The position numbers were made by a program, and so were the translations under genes. This document shows positions 18,321 to 28,493 of a DNA stretch of 64,000 bases, piece by piece. Positions within the stretch are counted from its first letter, which is position 1. Every line of letters starts with the position of its first letter. A model generated the notes under the pieces. That model was not told the DNA's origin. It made no database searches and worked only from the letters and a program-made list of their open reading frames with translations. Origin of the DNA: Marivirga harenae (GTDB lineage Bacteria > Bacteroidota > Bacteroidia > Cytophagales > Cyclobacteriaceae); contig NZ_CP130565.1 in NCBI RefSeq assembly GCF_030534335.1, positions 2,439,501-2,503,500 on the forward strand, read 5' to 3'.

Positions 18321-18739
18321 TCTAATTTATTTATGAAAGACTCAGGCATATTTGCTATTTTTCTTTTTTGATAATCAAAAAAAACAATTCCTGTCTTACC
18401 TATTGCTGCTAATTTACCGTCAGATTTTGTAAATTTATAAATAAAATCACCACCATATTTATTTAAATCTGTCAGGCCTACCTTTATTAATATATCCTCA
18501 TGAGCAAATATTTCTGCTTTATAGCTTATGGCAGCATCAGTTTGAATATTTCCTAGTCCCTCAATATTTAGTTCGCTTTCATATCCTAAAGACTTCAGGA
18601 ATTGAACCCTTGCATCGTGCATAAATGCAAAAATTCTATCATTTCCCACATGACCACCATAATTTAAATCAGTTATTCTAGTTGTAATTTTTGCTGTAAA
18701 AAGGTACCTGCTTGGTTCGTCTATTTTAATTCTGCTCAT
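18317..18739 (-). CDS. Acyl-CoA thioesterase, hotdog fold (4HBT/FadM-like)
   Basis: 140 residues, full length for the family. The 4HBT motif is visible as TDLNYGGHVGND near residues 23-34, with the conserved Asp24. The following IFAFMHDARVQFL matches the central hotdog helix. It probably hydrolyses acyl-CoA thioesters in the cytoplasm. The start overlaps the end of the preceding minus-strand gene (931-residue propeller protein) by 14 bases, so the two are translationally linked, although no functional connection is obvious. Confidence 0.88.
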   Translation of the reverse strand: MSRIKIDEPSRYLFTAKITTRITDLNYGGHVGNDRIFAFMHDARVQFLKSLGYESELNIEGLGNIQTDAAISYKAEIFAHEDILIKVGLTDLNKYGGDFIYKFTKSDGKLAAIGKTGIVFFDYQKRKIANMPESFINKLE

Positions 18740-21521
18740 TCTTTTTGTTCTTTTGATTTTTTCTCATTTCGATTATTAATTGTTTACTGCGTGAAGAATT
18801 AAAAACAACTAGTAATTTTGAAATACCTCTTTCAATTGGTGTGATAGATAAAGCTAAAACGACATTGATAACAAAAGTATATACAGGCGAATCTTCAATG
18901 TATCCTTCTAGATTATTTTCAAGAATCGTGGCTAAAAACTCTAAGAAGAGTATTAAGGTGAGAAAAGTAAAAGTTTTGGTTAAATATGAACTTTGATTGG
19001 TGGTATTTAATCGTATAGATATCAATATCAATATACTGAAAAATGCAATTTCTAAGGAATAAAACCACCAAGTTTGCCAATATGGGGGCAATACTTCAAA
19101 CTCAAAATTAAATTGACTTACTTCATTATTAAGTATAGTTCTGGCTTTAATTTCTAATTTGTAATCACCTGTTGGAATGTATGGAAAGTCAATTTCTCTG
19201 CTTTTTGACCAAGATGACCATTCATCCATTAGTCCCTTTACAAAATATTGGTACTCTACGTCTTCAATAAATAAGTATTCCGGGGTGCTTAGAATGACCT
19301 TTAAATTGTTCTCCTTGTGATTTAATTTGACAAAATCATCTGATTCGACCCATTTATTTTCAATCATCACCCCATCTATGAAGGTGTTTGGAAATGGATA
19401 CTCTGTAATTGAGCTAGGATTCCAACGGACCACTCGTTTATTACTGGTGAAAAAAATAGTGGAATCACTTATTTTATTGATGCTTTTGAGTGGTGGAATA
19501 ATATGCAACCATTTTTTAAGTTGGTCTGATAGCTTTTTATTTAGTATACCCCATTCATCCTTAGCAGACAGAACCCATATATTATTTTCTTGATCTTTTA
19601 AAAAATATTTTACCGGCTTAGAGAAAGAAGAGTCAATTTCTAATTCGTTTGAATTTAGCGTGAAGATACCGTCTGATTTTAATAACTTAATTTCACTTTC
19701 CTGCTGATATATCAGCATTTCTTCAGAAAAGTTATTGGTAATATCTAACTGTTTAGAGGTTGTTATTTTGTCGTTTTCAATTGTAAAAATTTCTAAAAAA
19801 TTATTTCCTAAAGCAAATAATTGATCGCCTTGAATAATAATATCATTGAATCTGTTGTCAGAATGCTGTGTTACTTTAAATTCATTTGTAGATAAATCAA
19901 TACTAAACAATCCAAGTCCATTGGATAGCCATAATCTACTCTTCTCTGGTTCATAAAGAAGTTTTTTGACCATTTTTAGGTTTGAGATTTGTTCTGATGT
20001 TTCAGATCTAATTAGGGAAATACCAGTATTACTTCTAGCTATTAACCCAAATTCGGTATCTACTAAGGACTCTACATGTTCCTTAACGTTATTTATTTTT
20101 TGGTATTCAAATTTTATTGATTTCAATCTACTTACATCTATAGTTTTAACTACAGATCGATATTGACTTCTAGCAATCTTCTCTCCTTTGTTGCTTATTT
20201 TTTTTGTGTTTTTATTAGCGTATTGAATAGAGTCTTTAAGTTGTTGTTCCTTTTCATCCAGCTTTTCCCTCAAGGCTTTAAATCTAATACCCTCATCTCG
20301 ATATTTTGACCTGAATTTTTTGAGCTCCTCTTTTAAAAATTCTTCCTCCTTAGAATCATCATCAAAACTGAATAGTCCTTCTAAAAATCCGTCAGCATCT
20401 TCTTCCTCCGCACGGGGTTGATTAGGTACCGATATTCTTACTTTTTCAACTAGCTTTTTTTGAAGAGTTTCATAATCTTTAACTTCTTTTAGGTAGAATA
20501 GCCCTTCCGTAGTCCCAACCCATAAAGTGTCATTTCGAAATAAGGTTACTTCCGGTAAACCTCCGAGCCCAGGATAAAACTGGAAGTCTGAAAAGGGTAT
20601 GTCCAGAGAGGCCCTTGTTAATCCGTATGGATGTGCTAACCACAATCCGTTTTGGAAATCCATTGTGATGGCATTCACCTCATTTGTAGGTAGTCCATTA
20701 TAACTTTGAATGGTAGAAATGATTTTTCCCGATTTTTCATTGACCAAAACTACTCCTCCACTTAATGTAGAAATAATTAATTTTTCATCTAAGAATTTAC
20801 CAGCGAGTGGATAGTTTTCTTTTAGGTATTCATTCAGTTCGGACGAATAGGGATCAAATTCTTTTCCATCAAAAGAGTAAAAGTCACCATTATCATATGC
20901 AAAGTATAATTTCTTTAGACCCTTTAGAGAAAACAAGAAATCTGTACTTTCAGGGGCAAATAGATTTAAATCGATCCAAGTCCCGTCTACATTTTCAAGA
21001 AGATAGTTACCTTCAAATGCATATAATTTATTTTCAAACGTAAAAATATCTTTGTATCCCAACTGAGATTCGTAAATTTTTAATTTCTTGAAGTCTTGAT
21101 CAAATGAAATAATTTCTTCATTTACAAGAAGATAGTATTTACTATTTTGTTGTATTAAATCAACTACGTTGGAGGTAATGGGAATAGAAAATACTTGAAT
21201 AAATTTTGTCTGATGGAAATAATCGTCCTGCTTTTCATATATCCCATCTTTAGCTAATAAAAATGTCCTATTAGCAATCTGTAGAAATTTTAACGGACTA
21301 CTAGTTATATCGATTTTTAACCAAGAATTTCCGTCAAACTGCAATATTCCTTTCTTATAGGCAACCAGTAATCTACCCTGTTCATCAATTTTAAGGTCGT
21401 TGAATTGAAAGTCTTGGGGAGGGATGGGGACGTTAAAATGATTTAAAGGTACGTCTCCGTCTTGAGCGATTAATAATAAGCTATTAAAGGTAATAAATAG
21501 GAAGAGATATAGCTTTTGCAT
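18726..21521 (-). CDS. Two-component-type propeller / Y_Y_Y sensor lacking an output domain
   Basis: 931 residues. A signal peptide (cleavage near LLLIAQ) is followed by two_component-regulator-propeller repeats (about 30-340 and 460-720). A Y_Y_Y domain (about 730-805; DVEYQYFVKGLMDEWSSWS) leads into a transmembrane helix (about 814-835, LEIAFFSILILISIRL). In hybrid or one-component sensors this architecture leads into a kinase or HTH domain. Here it ends in two or three further hydrophobic segments and a short basic tail (about 835-931) with no kinase, HTH or cyclase motif. A highly charged coiled-coil (about 365-450; KEEEFLKEELKKF, KLDEKEQQLKDS) interrupts the propeller. The signal must be passed to another protein, or the protein has another role. 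Confidence 0.85.
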   Translation of the reverse strand: MQKLYLFLFITFNSLLLIAQDGDVPLNHFNVPIPPQDFQFNDLKIDEQGRLLVAYKKGILQFDGNSWLKIDITSSPLKFLQIANRTFLLAKDGIYEKQDDYFHQTKFIQVFSIPITSNVVDLIQQNSKYYLLVNEEIISFDQDFKKLKIYESQLGYKDIFTFENKLYAFEGNYLLENVDGTWIDLNLFAPESTDFLFSLKGLKKLYFAYDNGDFYSFDGKEFDPYSSELNEYLKENYPLAGKFLDEKLIISTLSGGVVLVNEKSGKIISTIQSYNGLPTNEVNAITMDFQNGLWLAHPYGLTRASLDIPFSDFQFYPGLGGLPEVTLFRNDTLWVGTTEGLFYLKEVKDYETLQKKLVEKVRISVPNQPRAEEEDADGFLEGLFSFDDDSKEEEFLKEELKKFRSKYRDEGIRFKALREKLDEKEQQLKDSIQYANKNTKKISNKGEKIARSQYRSVVKTIDVSRLKSIKFEYQKINNVKEHVESLVDTEFGLIARSNTGISLIRSETSEQISNLKMVKKLLYEPEKSRLWLSNGLGLFSIDLSTNEFKVTQHSDNRFNDIIIQGDQLFALGNNFLEIFTIENDKITTSKQLDITNNFSEEMLIYQQESEIKLLKSDGIFTLNSNELEIDSSFSKPVKYFLKDQENNIWVLSAKDEWGILNKKLSDQLKKWLHIIPPLKSINKISDSTIFFTSNKRVVRWNPSSITEYPFPNTFIDGVMIENKWVESDDFVKLNHKENNLKVILSTPEYLFIEDVEYQYFVKGLMDEWSSWSKSREIDFPYIPTGDYKLEIKARTILNNEVSQFNFEFEVLPPYWQTWWFYSLEIAFFSILILISIRLNTTNQSSYLTKTFTFLTLILFLEFLATILENNLEGYIEDSPVYTFVINVVLALSITPIERGISKLLVVFNSSRSKQLIIEMRKNQKNKKNEQN

Positions 21522-21639
21522 TAATTATTTTGGTTTCCAATATTAAATGTAAAGATATTGTTTTATTTGAGGAATGTTTTTTATGATTTATATCAGGACA
21601 TTTTTAACACACTTTTATTAATCATGTACTATAATTATG

Positions 21640-21658
21640 TCATTCTGTCTTAGAATGA
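21640..21658. promoter_or_regulatory. Inverted repeat upstream of clpB
   Basis: Perfect 7-bp arms TCATTCT (21640-21646) / AGAATGA (21652-21658) with a 5-base spacer, about 98 bases before the clpB start. It is placed like an operator. It is not a CIRCE element, and no regulator is known to me for it. Confidence 0.35.
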
Positions 21659-21755
21659 TTAAATACTAACTTGAAATAAGTCATAAAGGCAGGATTTTGT
21701 CTATGGTCAATAAATTGCTCTGGTTTGAAAGAATAGTAAATCAAAACTTACGAAA

Positions 21756-24380
21756 ATGAACTTAAACGAATATACAATAAAATCGCAAGAGGCTATTCAG
21801 AAAGCGGCCGAAATCGCTTTAGGAAATGGTCAGCAAGCTATAGAAACCGGACATTTATTAAAAGCAATTCAGCAGACAGATGAAAATGTTCTTTCTTTTG
21901 TTAATAAAAAATTAAATGTAAACAAGGCCCAACTCGATAGTAAATTAGATGAGTTAGTTTCGGGATATCCAAAAGTCAGTGGTGCTCAACCCTACTTGTC
22001 AAATGATGCACATAAGGCACTATCTGAATCCAAGAAGTTCTTAAAAGAATTTAAGGATGAGTACGTAGCCATAGAGCATTTAATTTTAGGAATATTAAAG
22101 ACAGGTGATAAAACATCGACTTTGCTAAAAGATGCAGGTTTTGCCGAAAAGGATTTAATTAAAGCCATTAAAGAGTTACGGGGAGGAGATTCTGTGAAAG
22201 ATCAAAATGCGGAATCAAAATATCGTTCTTTAGAGCGATACTCCATCAATTTGAATGAGCAAGCAAAGGCAGGGAAAATTGATCCTGTTATTGGTCGAGA
22301 TGAAGAAATCCGCAGAGTCTTACAGATTTTGTCGAGAAGGACTAAAAACAATCCTATCTTATTAGGTGAGCCTGGAGTTGGTAAGACAGCGATAGTAGAA
22401 GGAATGGCTCAAAGAATCGTTGACGGAGATGTTCCCGAAAACCTTAAAGAAAAAATATTAATATCCCTTGATATGGGGCTCTTAGTTGCAGGTGCGAAAT
22501 ACAAAGGTGAATTTGAAGAACGATTGAAGGCTGTAATTAAAGAAGTGACTGATTCAGATGGACAGATTATCTTATTTATTGATGAGATTCATACTTTGAT
22601 TGGTGCCGGTGGAGGTGAAGGGGCAATGGATGCTGCCAATTTATTAAAGCCTGCTTTGGCTCGTGGTGAATTGCATGCAATTGGTGCTACAACGCTTAAG
22701 GAGTACCAGAAATATGTCGAAAAAGATAAAGCACTAGAAAGAAGATTTCAGTCCGTTAATGTTGATGAACCGTCTCAAGAAGATGCAATTTCCATTTTGC
22801 GCGGAATAAAAGATAAATACGAGGTGCATCATGGCGTTAGAATAAAAGATGATGCCGTAATTGCTGCAGTAGAGCTTTCAAGTAGATATATTTCTGATAG
22901 ATTCTTGCCAGACAAGGCTATTGATTTAATGGATGAGGCAGCTTCAAAAATGAGAATAGAAATTGATTCCTTGCCTGAAGAACTAGATGAGTTGAACCGT
23001 AAAATCATGCAATTAGAGATCGAAAGAGAGGCAATGCGCAGGGAGAAGAACAAGGATAAAGAAGCCGTGGTCAATAGAGACTTGGCTGATTTTGAAGAAA
23101 AACGAAAAGATCTCCGTGCGAAATGGGAAGGCGAAAAAGCAGTGATTCAAGGAATTCAGAAGCAAAAAGAACATATTGATAAATTAAAACTTGAAGCAGA
23201 ACAAGCTGAGCGTTCAGGTGATTTTGGAAGGGTAGCGGAAATCAGATACGGGAAATTGACTGAAGCGGAAGCAAAATTGAATGAGTTTCAGTCCAAGATG
23301 CAAGAAATGCAAAATTCCAGCCACACATTATTAAAAGAAGAAGTGGGTTCTGAGGAAATTGCTGATGTGGTCGCTAGATGGACTGGAATTCCGGTCACCA
23401 AAATGTTACAAAGCGACAGGGAAAAATTATTGCATCTGGAAGAAGAATTAGGAAAGAGAGTGGCAGGGCAAAAGGAAGCAATAACTGCGCTATCAGATGC
23501 CGTTAGACGAAGTAGAGCTGGCTTACAAGATCCGCGAAAACCAATTGGATCTTTTATTTTCATGGGTACCACAGGTGTTGGTAAAACCGAATTAGCCAAG
23601 GCCTTAGCAGGATATCTCTTCAGTGATGAGAACGCTATGATTAGAATTGATATGTCTGAATATCAAGAAAGACATTCGGTTAGTAGGTTAGTAGGAGCGC
23701 CTCCGGGTTATGTAGGATATGATGAAGGAGGGCAGCTTACAGAAGCAGTTAGAAGAAAGCCATATTCGGTGATTCTATTGGATGAAATTGAAAAAGCTCA
23801 CCCTGATACTTTTAATATATTATTACAGGTATTAGACGATGGTAGATTGACAGATAATAAAGGGAGATTAGCCAATTTCAAAAATACTATCATCATCATG
23901 ACAACTAATATTGGGTCTGGCTTGATACAGGAAAGATTGAGTCCCGAAAATTACAGTGGGGACGAATGGCAGAAAGAACAAGTGTTGGCTGATACGCGAA
24001 ATGAGGTTTTTGAACTACTAAAGAAATCTGTGAAGCCAGAATTTTTGAATAGGATAGATGAAACTATCATGTTTGAGCCATTGAATGAGCAAATTTTGAG
24101 ACAGATTGTAAATATTCAATGGAAGGAAGTTCAGAAAAGACTAAAAGAAAACGGAATTCAAATTGATGCTACACAGGATGTTCTTGATTACTTAGGAAAG
24201 ATAGGCTATGACCCACAATTTGGAGCAAGACCGCTCAAAAGAGTGATGCAGAGAACTATTTTGAATGAGCTATCCAAACAGATTTTAAGTGGCGAAGTCA
24301 GCAATGATAGCACGGTGCTTATTGAAATGGAAGATGATGAAATCGTTTTTAGAAATGTCCAAGATGTAGAGATAGAATAA
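21756..24380 (+). CDS. clpB: ATP-dependent disaggregase ClpB
   Basis: 874 residues, the normal size. A Hsp100 hexameric chaperone that rescues aggregated proteins with DnaK. The Clp N-domain (about 1-145) is followed by the first AAA+ domain with Walker A GEPGVGKT near 205 and Walker [10 protein letters not shown]. The long coiled-coil middle domain runs from about 405 to 530. The second AAA+ domain has Walker A GTTGVGKT near 604, the pore loop GYVGYDEGG and sensor-2 region GARPLKR. The gene is monocistronic, with a terminator at 24393-24437 and an inverted repeat upstream. Heat regulation is expected, but no known heat-shock element is visible. Confidence 0.98.
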   Translation: MNLNEYTIKSQEAIQKAAEIALGNGQQAIETGHLLKAIQQTDENVLSFVNKKLNVNKAQLDSKLDELVSGYPKVSGAQPYLSNDAHKALSESKKFLKEFKDEYVAIEHLILGILKTGDKTSTLLKDAGFAEKDLIKAIKELRGGDSVKDQNAESKYRSLERYSINLNEQAKAGKIDPVIGRDEEIRRVLQILSRRTKNNPILLGEPGVGKTAIVEGMAQRIVDGDVPENLKEKILISLDMGLLVAGAKYKGEFEERLKAVIKEVTDSDGQIILFIDEIHTLIGAGGGEGAMDAANLLKPALARGELHAIGATTLKEYQKYVEKDKALERRFQSVNVDEPSQEDAISILRGIKDKYEVHHGVRIKDDAVIAAVELSSRYISDRFLPDKAIDLMDEAASKMRIEIDSLPEELDELNRKIMQLEIEREAMRREKNKDKEAVVNRDLADFEEKRKDLRAKWEGEKAVIQGIQKQKEHIDKLKLEAEQAERSGDFGRVAEIRYGKLTEAEAKLNEFQSKMQEMQNSSHTLLKEEVGSEEIADVVARWTGIPVTKMLQSDREKLLHLEEELGKRVAGQKEAITALSDAVRRSRAGLQDPRKPIGSFIFMGTTGVGKTELAKALAGYLFSDENAMIRIDMSEYQERHSVSRLVGAPPGYVGYDEGGQLTEAVRRKPYSVILLDEIEKAHPDTFNILLQVLDDGRLTDNKGRLANFKNTIIIMTTNIGSGLIQERLSPENYSGDEWQKEQVLADTRNEVFELLKKSVKPEFLNRIDETIMFEPLNEQILRQIVNIQWKEVQKRLKENGIQIDATQDVLDYLGKIGYDPQFGARPLKRVMQRTILNELSKQILSGEVSNDSTVLIEMEDDEIVFRNVQDVEIE

Positions 24381-24392
24381 AGATCTAAAAAT

Positions 24393-24437
24393 AGAATAGA
24401 CCATGATATAGAAATTCAACATGGTCTATTCTGTTTT
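24393..24437 (+). terminator. Terminator after clpB
   Basis: 13-bp stem AGAATAGACCATG (24393-24405) / CATGGTCTATTCT (24420-24432) with a 14-base loop and GTTTT tail, 12 bases past the stop. Confidence 0.85.
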
Positions 24438-24644
24438 AGCAATTATTTTTTTTATACTTATTAAATTCCGTAATCAGTCGGTTGGGGAAATGGAACAGTG
24501 TTCCTGCAATTTTTTATTTTATAAGAGCGACCAGAAAACCCTATGATCAGTTGAGTTTTAAAATAAGGAATTACCGACTATCAAAATAATTAAAATCAAT
24601 TAGCATATTTAATAAGCTATTACTTGTTTTGTGAAAACATCAAC

Positions 24645-27002
24645 ATGCGTAGCTTTTTTATAGTATTTTTTATTTTTTCGTTTAACATTTCCTTTGTTGA
24701 AGCTTTTCAAAACCAAAAGGTCAGAGTATCAGGAACTATACTTGATAAAAAAACCAAGGAAGCCATCGTTGGGGCATCTATTTCTTGGAATGATGGAATG
24801 GAAGGCGTTGTAGCCGATGTAAATGGACGTTTTTCATTTAAAATTGAACCTGGCTTTTACACTTTAACGATCTCTGCTGTAGGCAAGAAAACTATTAAGC
24901 GAGATTTAAAGATCAACAAAAACCTAAACCTTGATTTTCAGTTGGACCCAGATGTTCAGCAATTGTCTGAAGTGACAGTTAGATCAAAAGGAGATGTATC
25001 TACACTGAAATCTGCTTCCATGGGTATTGAGAGATTATCTATTAAAGCTATAAAGCAGATGCCACCAATGATGGGAGAAGTTGATGTGATAAAAAGTGTT
25101 ATCACATTACCCGGAATTAGTTCGATAGGTGAGGGCTCAGGAGGGATAAATGTAAGAGGGGGTTCAGTAGGGCAAAATTTAGTCCTTTTAGATGGAGCGC
25201 CTATATTTTTTACCTCTCATCTTTTTGGTTTTTTCTCTGTTTTTAATCAGGATGTTATAGAAGATGTAGTGCTTTACAAAGGCAGTATTCCAGCTCGATA
25301 TGGCGGTAGAATTTCATCTGTACTTTCCGTTGAAACTCAAGACCCAATTAAAGACTCCTTAAATTTAAGCGGTGGTGTGGGAATTATTTCTAGTAGATTA
25401 ACTCTGCAAACACCTCTTATGAAAGACAAGCTTGGCTTTATGTTGTCGGGAAGAACCACCTACTCTGATTGGATAATTAATGCTGTAAATAATCCTCAAA
25501 TTCAGAATAGCTCAGCTTCCTTTTACGATTTAAATTCAAAACTAAGTTGGAAAATATCAGATAAAAGTAGAATTAGTTATTCTATATATCATGGTGCTGA
25601 TGAGTTTGCGTTTTCAGCAGATACTACTTACCGTTATGGAAATATATCATCAACCTTAAAATATCAGCAAGAAATTAATGAAATTTTGAATCTCACTGGC
25701 CTAGCGACTTATTCTAATAACTTTTCGAGAGTTAATGGAGATTTTAGTAAACAAAATTTTACTTTAGATATTGGAAGTGAGAATCGTGCAGCCAAAGTTT
25801 ATTTAGGAGCTGATCTATCTCGACATTACATAGAATGGGGCGCAGAATTTAATGAATATCAATTGAATCCTGGTGATTTGAAGCCGAGTGGAACCGAGTC
25901 TATTATTACAGCCAATAAACTTGAGCTTGATAGAGGGCGAGAATGGGGGTTTTTTATTGAAGATAACTTTTCCTTGGGAGATTTTAAATTTATTCTTGGT
26001 GCCAGATATAGTCTATTCAATAAAATAGGGGACTATACTTCCTATACATATGATGATAACATGACAAAATCGCCTCAGACGATAGTTGAAACCACGCGAT
26101 TTGAAAGGAATGATATCATACAAACCTATGGGGGAATCGAACCTAGGCTTTCTGTTAATTACGAGTTATCTGAAACGCAGTCTTTGAAATTTGGCTACCA
26201 ACGTACGAGGCAATACTTACATTTAATTGCAAATAATGCAGCAGTGGTTCCAACTGATATCTATAAATTGAGTAATTCAAATATTAAACCTCAAGTAGGG
26301 GATCAAGTTTCCTTAGGATATTTCCAAAACTTTGAAAATGGTTTGTTTGAAACTTCAACTGAAGTGTATTATAAAAACACTAAAAACTCAATTGATTATA
26401 AAGAGGGAGCTAATCTCTTATTAAATGAATTTGTAGAAACACAGTTGGTTAATGGAAATGGCTATTCTTATGGAGCGGAATTTTCTATTAATAAAACAAA
26501 AGGAGATTTTTCCGGAAGACTAAGCTATACTTATTCTCGTTCCTTATTTCAAGCTACGGGAAGTTTTGAAGAAGAAAGAATAAATGACGGAAAGCTTTAT
26601 CCTGCTTATTTTGATAAGCCTCATGATTTGACCACTATATTCACTTATAAAATGGATAAAGAATGGAGTGTAAGCGCTAACTTTACCTATAGCACTGGGC
26701 GACCTGTAAGTGTTCCAATAAGTAAATACGATTTAGGAGATGTTTCAGTCGCTGAATTTTCTGAGCGGAACCAATATAGAATACCTGATTACCACAGGCT
26801 TGATCTTTCACTAAATTGGGATCCTGATAATACAGGACAGAAAATTGACAGTAGCTGGACTGTCGGATTGTATAACGTCTATGGTCGAAAAAATCCCTTT
26901 TCTGTATTCTTCAGGGATAGAAACGGAGCCCCACCGCAAGGTTATCAATTAGCTATTTTAGGTATTCCTTTTCCTTCTTTAACTTATAATTTTAATTTCT
27001 AA
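24645..27002 (+). CDS. TonB-dependent receptor with carboxypeptidase-regulatory-like N-domain (second copy)
   Basis: 785 residues from the first ATG at 24645; an in-frame TTG at 24624 is less likely because the signal peptide (MRSFFIVFF... to VEAFQ) begins at the ATG. A carboxypeptidase-regulatory-like domain (about 25-110) is followed by a plug with PPMMGEVDVIK, NVRGGSVGQN and RYGGRISS, then an outer-membrane beta-barrel to the final aromatic strand (SLTYNFNF). The same subgroup as the receptor at 1629-3965, with many identical plug positions. The DUF4249 lipoprotein gene follows after one base. Substrate unknown. Confidence 0.92.
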   Translation: MRSFFIVFFIFSFNISFVEAFQNQKVRVSGTILDKKTKEAIVGASISWNDGMEGVVADVNGRFSFKIEPGFYTLTISAVGKKTIKRDLKINKNLNLDFQLDPDVQQLSEVTVRSKGDVSTLKSASMGIERLSIKAIKQMPPMMGEVDVIKSVITLPGISSIGEGSGGINVRGGSVGQNLVLLDGAPIFFTSHLFGFFSVFNQDVIEDVVLYKGSIPARYGGRISSVLSVETQDPIKDSLNLSGGVGIISSRLTLQTPLMKDKLGFMLSGRTTYSDWIINAVNNPQIQNSSASFYDLNSKLSWKISDKSRISYSIYHGADEFAFSADTTYRYGNISSTLKYQQEINEILNLTGLATYSNNFSRVNGDFSKQNFTLDIGSENRAAKVYLGADLSRHYIEWGAEFNEYQLNPGDLKPSGTESIITANKLELDRGREWGFFIEDNFSLGDFKFILGARYSLFNKIGDYTSYTYDDNMTKSPQTIVETTRFERNDIIQTYGGIEPRLSVNYELSETQSLKFGYQRTRQYLHLIANNAAVVPTDIYKLSNSNIKPQVGDQVSLGYFQNFENGLFETSTEVYYKNTKNSIDYKEGANLLLNEFVETQLVNGNGYSYGAEFSINKTKGDFSGRLSYTYSRSLFQATGSFEEERINDGKLYPAYFDKPHDLTTIFTYKMDKEWSVSANFTYSTGRPVSVPISKYDLGDVSVAEFSERNQYRIPDYHRLDLSLNWDPDNTGQKIDSSWTVGLYNVYGRKNPFSVFFRDRNGAPPQGYQLAILGIPFPSLTYNFNF

Positions 27003-27003
27003 T

Positions 27004-28038
27004 ATGCTGAAAAAATTATTTATAACTGCTATTGTTTTTACTTGTTTTTCAGCTTGCATTGATCCTTTAGAAGTTGAAATAAAAAATGACGGAACCAGTT
27101 TAGTTGTATATGCTGAGGTTACTGATCAAGCAGAGAGATATACAGTGCAATTAAGTAGAACTTCAAACTACGAATCTGGTCTACCTGAGAAGGAAACCAA
27201 TGCGTTTGTTGAGGTAATTGACCTGGATGGAAATGAGTATCAATTTGTTGAAGAAAAACCTGGGACTTATAGATCTTGCCCGGCAGATTTTGTTGGAGAA
27301 GTTAATGGCTCTTATAAATTAAGAATAAGTACACAAGATGAAAAGGTCTATGAGTCAGATTTTGAAAAAATAATACCAACTGGTAAAGTAGAGTCTGTTT
27401 ATTTTAATAAAGAAGAAGTTTTTGAACTAGTTGATGGTCGTTCAAGGCCAATTCAGGGGTTAAAGTTTTATTGTGATTTTAGTGATACTCCAGATAAGGA
27501 TTATTACAAGTTAGATTGGGAAGGTACTTTTCAATTTAGATCTGCACCGCAAGATAGTTTACATGAATATTGCTGGATTACGGAATCTTCTACAATGGAT
27601 ATTAATCTTTATGAAGATTCCTTTACAAATAATAGCACCAAAGAAGCTTTTGAACTTGCCTTTCTTGAAAAAGGCTTCAGATTTGTTGTGGACTACAGTT
27701 TTCAAGTCCAATTAAAATCTATTAATGCTGGAGCATACAATTTCTGGAGATTAGTTGAACAACAATATAATAATGACGGATCTATTTTTTCCGCTTTACC
27801 GGCTCAAATTGGTAGTAATATAAAATGTGTTTCAAATGAAGACGAAAATGTCTTAGGATACTTTATGACTTCTGCTGTTTCGAGTCAAAGGGTTAGAGTA
27901 TCTCCGTATGATATAGATTCACCAAATAGTGTGATATCTGGTTGTAGACCTTTCAGACCAAATGATCCCATACAAGATTATTGCTACGATTGTTCCTTAT
28001 ATCCTAATAGTGTAGCTGAGCAGCCCGATTACTGGTAG
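27004..28038 (+). CDS. DUF4249-type lipoprotein partner of the second TonB receptor
   Basis: 344 residues. The lipobox CFSA-C gives a lipidated Cys17 before IDPLEVEIKNDGTSLVVYAEVTDQ, the N-terminal pattern of DUF4249 proteins. Beta-rich throughout. The C-terminal region holds four clustered Cys (SGCRPFRP, DYCYDCSLYP) that could form disulfides; a related ending is common in this family but absent from the shorter copy at 3962. It starts one base after the receptor stop, so it is co-translated with it. It probably sits on the outer membrane as receptor partner (inference). Confidence 0.85.
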   Translation: MLKKLFITAIVFTCFSACIDPLEVEIKNDGTSLVVYAEVTDQAERYTVQLSRTSNYESGLPEKETNAFVEVIDLDGNEYQFVEEKPGTYRSCPADFVGEVNGSYKLRISTQDEKVYESDFEKIIPTGKVESVYFNKEEVFELVDGRSRPIQGLKFYCDFSDTPDKDYYKLDWEGTFQFRSAPQDSLHEYCWITESSTMDINLYEDSFTNNSTKEAFELAFLEKGFRFVVDYSFQVQLKSINAGAYNFWRLVEQQYNNDGSIFSALPAQIGSNIKCVSNEDENVLGYFMTSAVSSQRVRVSPYDIDSPNSVISGCRPFRPNDPIQDYCYDCSLYPNSVAEQPDYW

Positions 28039-28041
28039 GAT

Positions 28042-28437
28042 TTAATCAAAATTGTTTTTTATTATATCGGCTACTTTGCTTAAAGCTTCTTGCGAGGGAT
28101 TTAATTTCCCTTTGCTAAAATTGATGTCATCCATGGAATTGAGTGGCACTAAGTGGATATGTACGTGCGGCACTTCTAAGCCTATAACGGCTACACCAAT
28201 CCGGATACAGTCAATAGATTTTTCAATAGATTTGGCTACTTTTTTAGCAAAAAGATGTAAACCTGAATATAGGTCATCTTCCAGATTGAAAATATAATCG
28301 GTTTCTTGTTTCGGAACAACTAGTACATGACCCTCAACTAATGGATTAATGTCTAAAAATGCTATAAAATCATCATTTTCAGCAACGATATACCCAGGAA
28401 TTTCCCTGTTGATGATTTTTGTAAAAATACTTGCCAT
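28042..28437 (-). CDS. hinT: HIT family nucleotide hydrolase (HinT-like)
   Basis: 131 residues. Histidine triad HVHIHLVPLN (His91, His93, His95) and the N-terminal pattern IFTKIINREIPGYIVAEND place it in the HINT branch, which hydrolyses purine nucleoside phosphoramidates and acyl-adenylates. It lies downstream of greA on the same strand, separated by a hairpin, and converges on the DUF4249 gene with only three bases between the stops. Confidence 0.95.
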   Translation of the reverse strand: MASIFTKIINREIPGYIVAENDDFIAFLDINPLVEGHVLVVPKQETDYIFNLEDDLYSGLHLFAKKVAKSIEKSIDCIRIGVAVIGLEVPHVHIHLVPLNSMDDINFSKGKLNPSQEALSKVADIIKNNFD

Positions 28438-28454
28438 AATGCTATCAATATAAG

Positions 28455-28489
28455 AAGAGCCGACCGATTGTTTTTGATCGGCTCTTTTT
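28455..28489. terminator. Hairpin between greA and hinT
   Basis: Stem GAGCCGA / TCGGCTC with a 14-base loop that can pair further (CCGAT/ATCGG alternatives). The best T-run is on the plus strand (CTTTTTA); the minus-strand tail after greA is only CTTCTTATATT. It may attenuate greA read-through into hinT. Confidence 0.4.
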
Positions 28490-28493
28490 AAAA

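Noticed and set aside
24624-24644. TTG start adding seven residues to the second TonB receptor
   Set aside because: The signal peptide begins naturally at the ATG at 24645; the same reasoning moved the starts of mgtE, Ppx/GppA, hisA, hisIE, DUF202 and the 62746 helicase to the first ATG.
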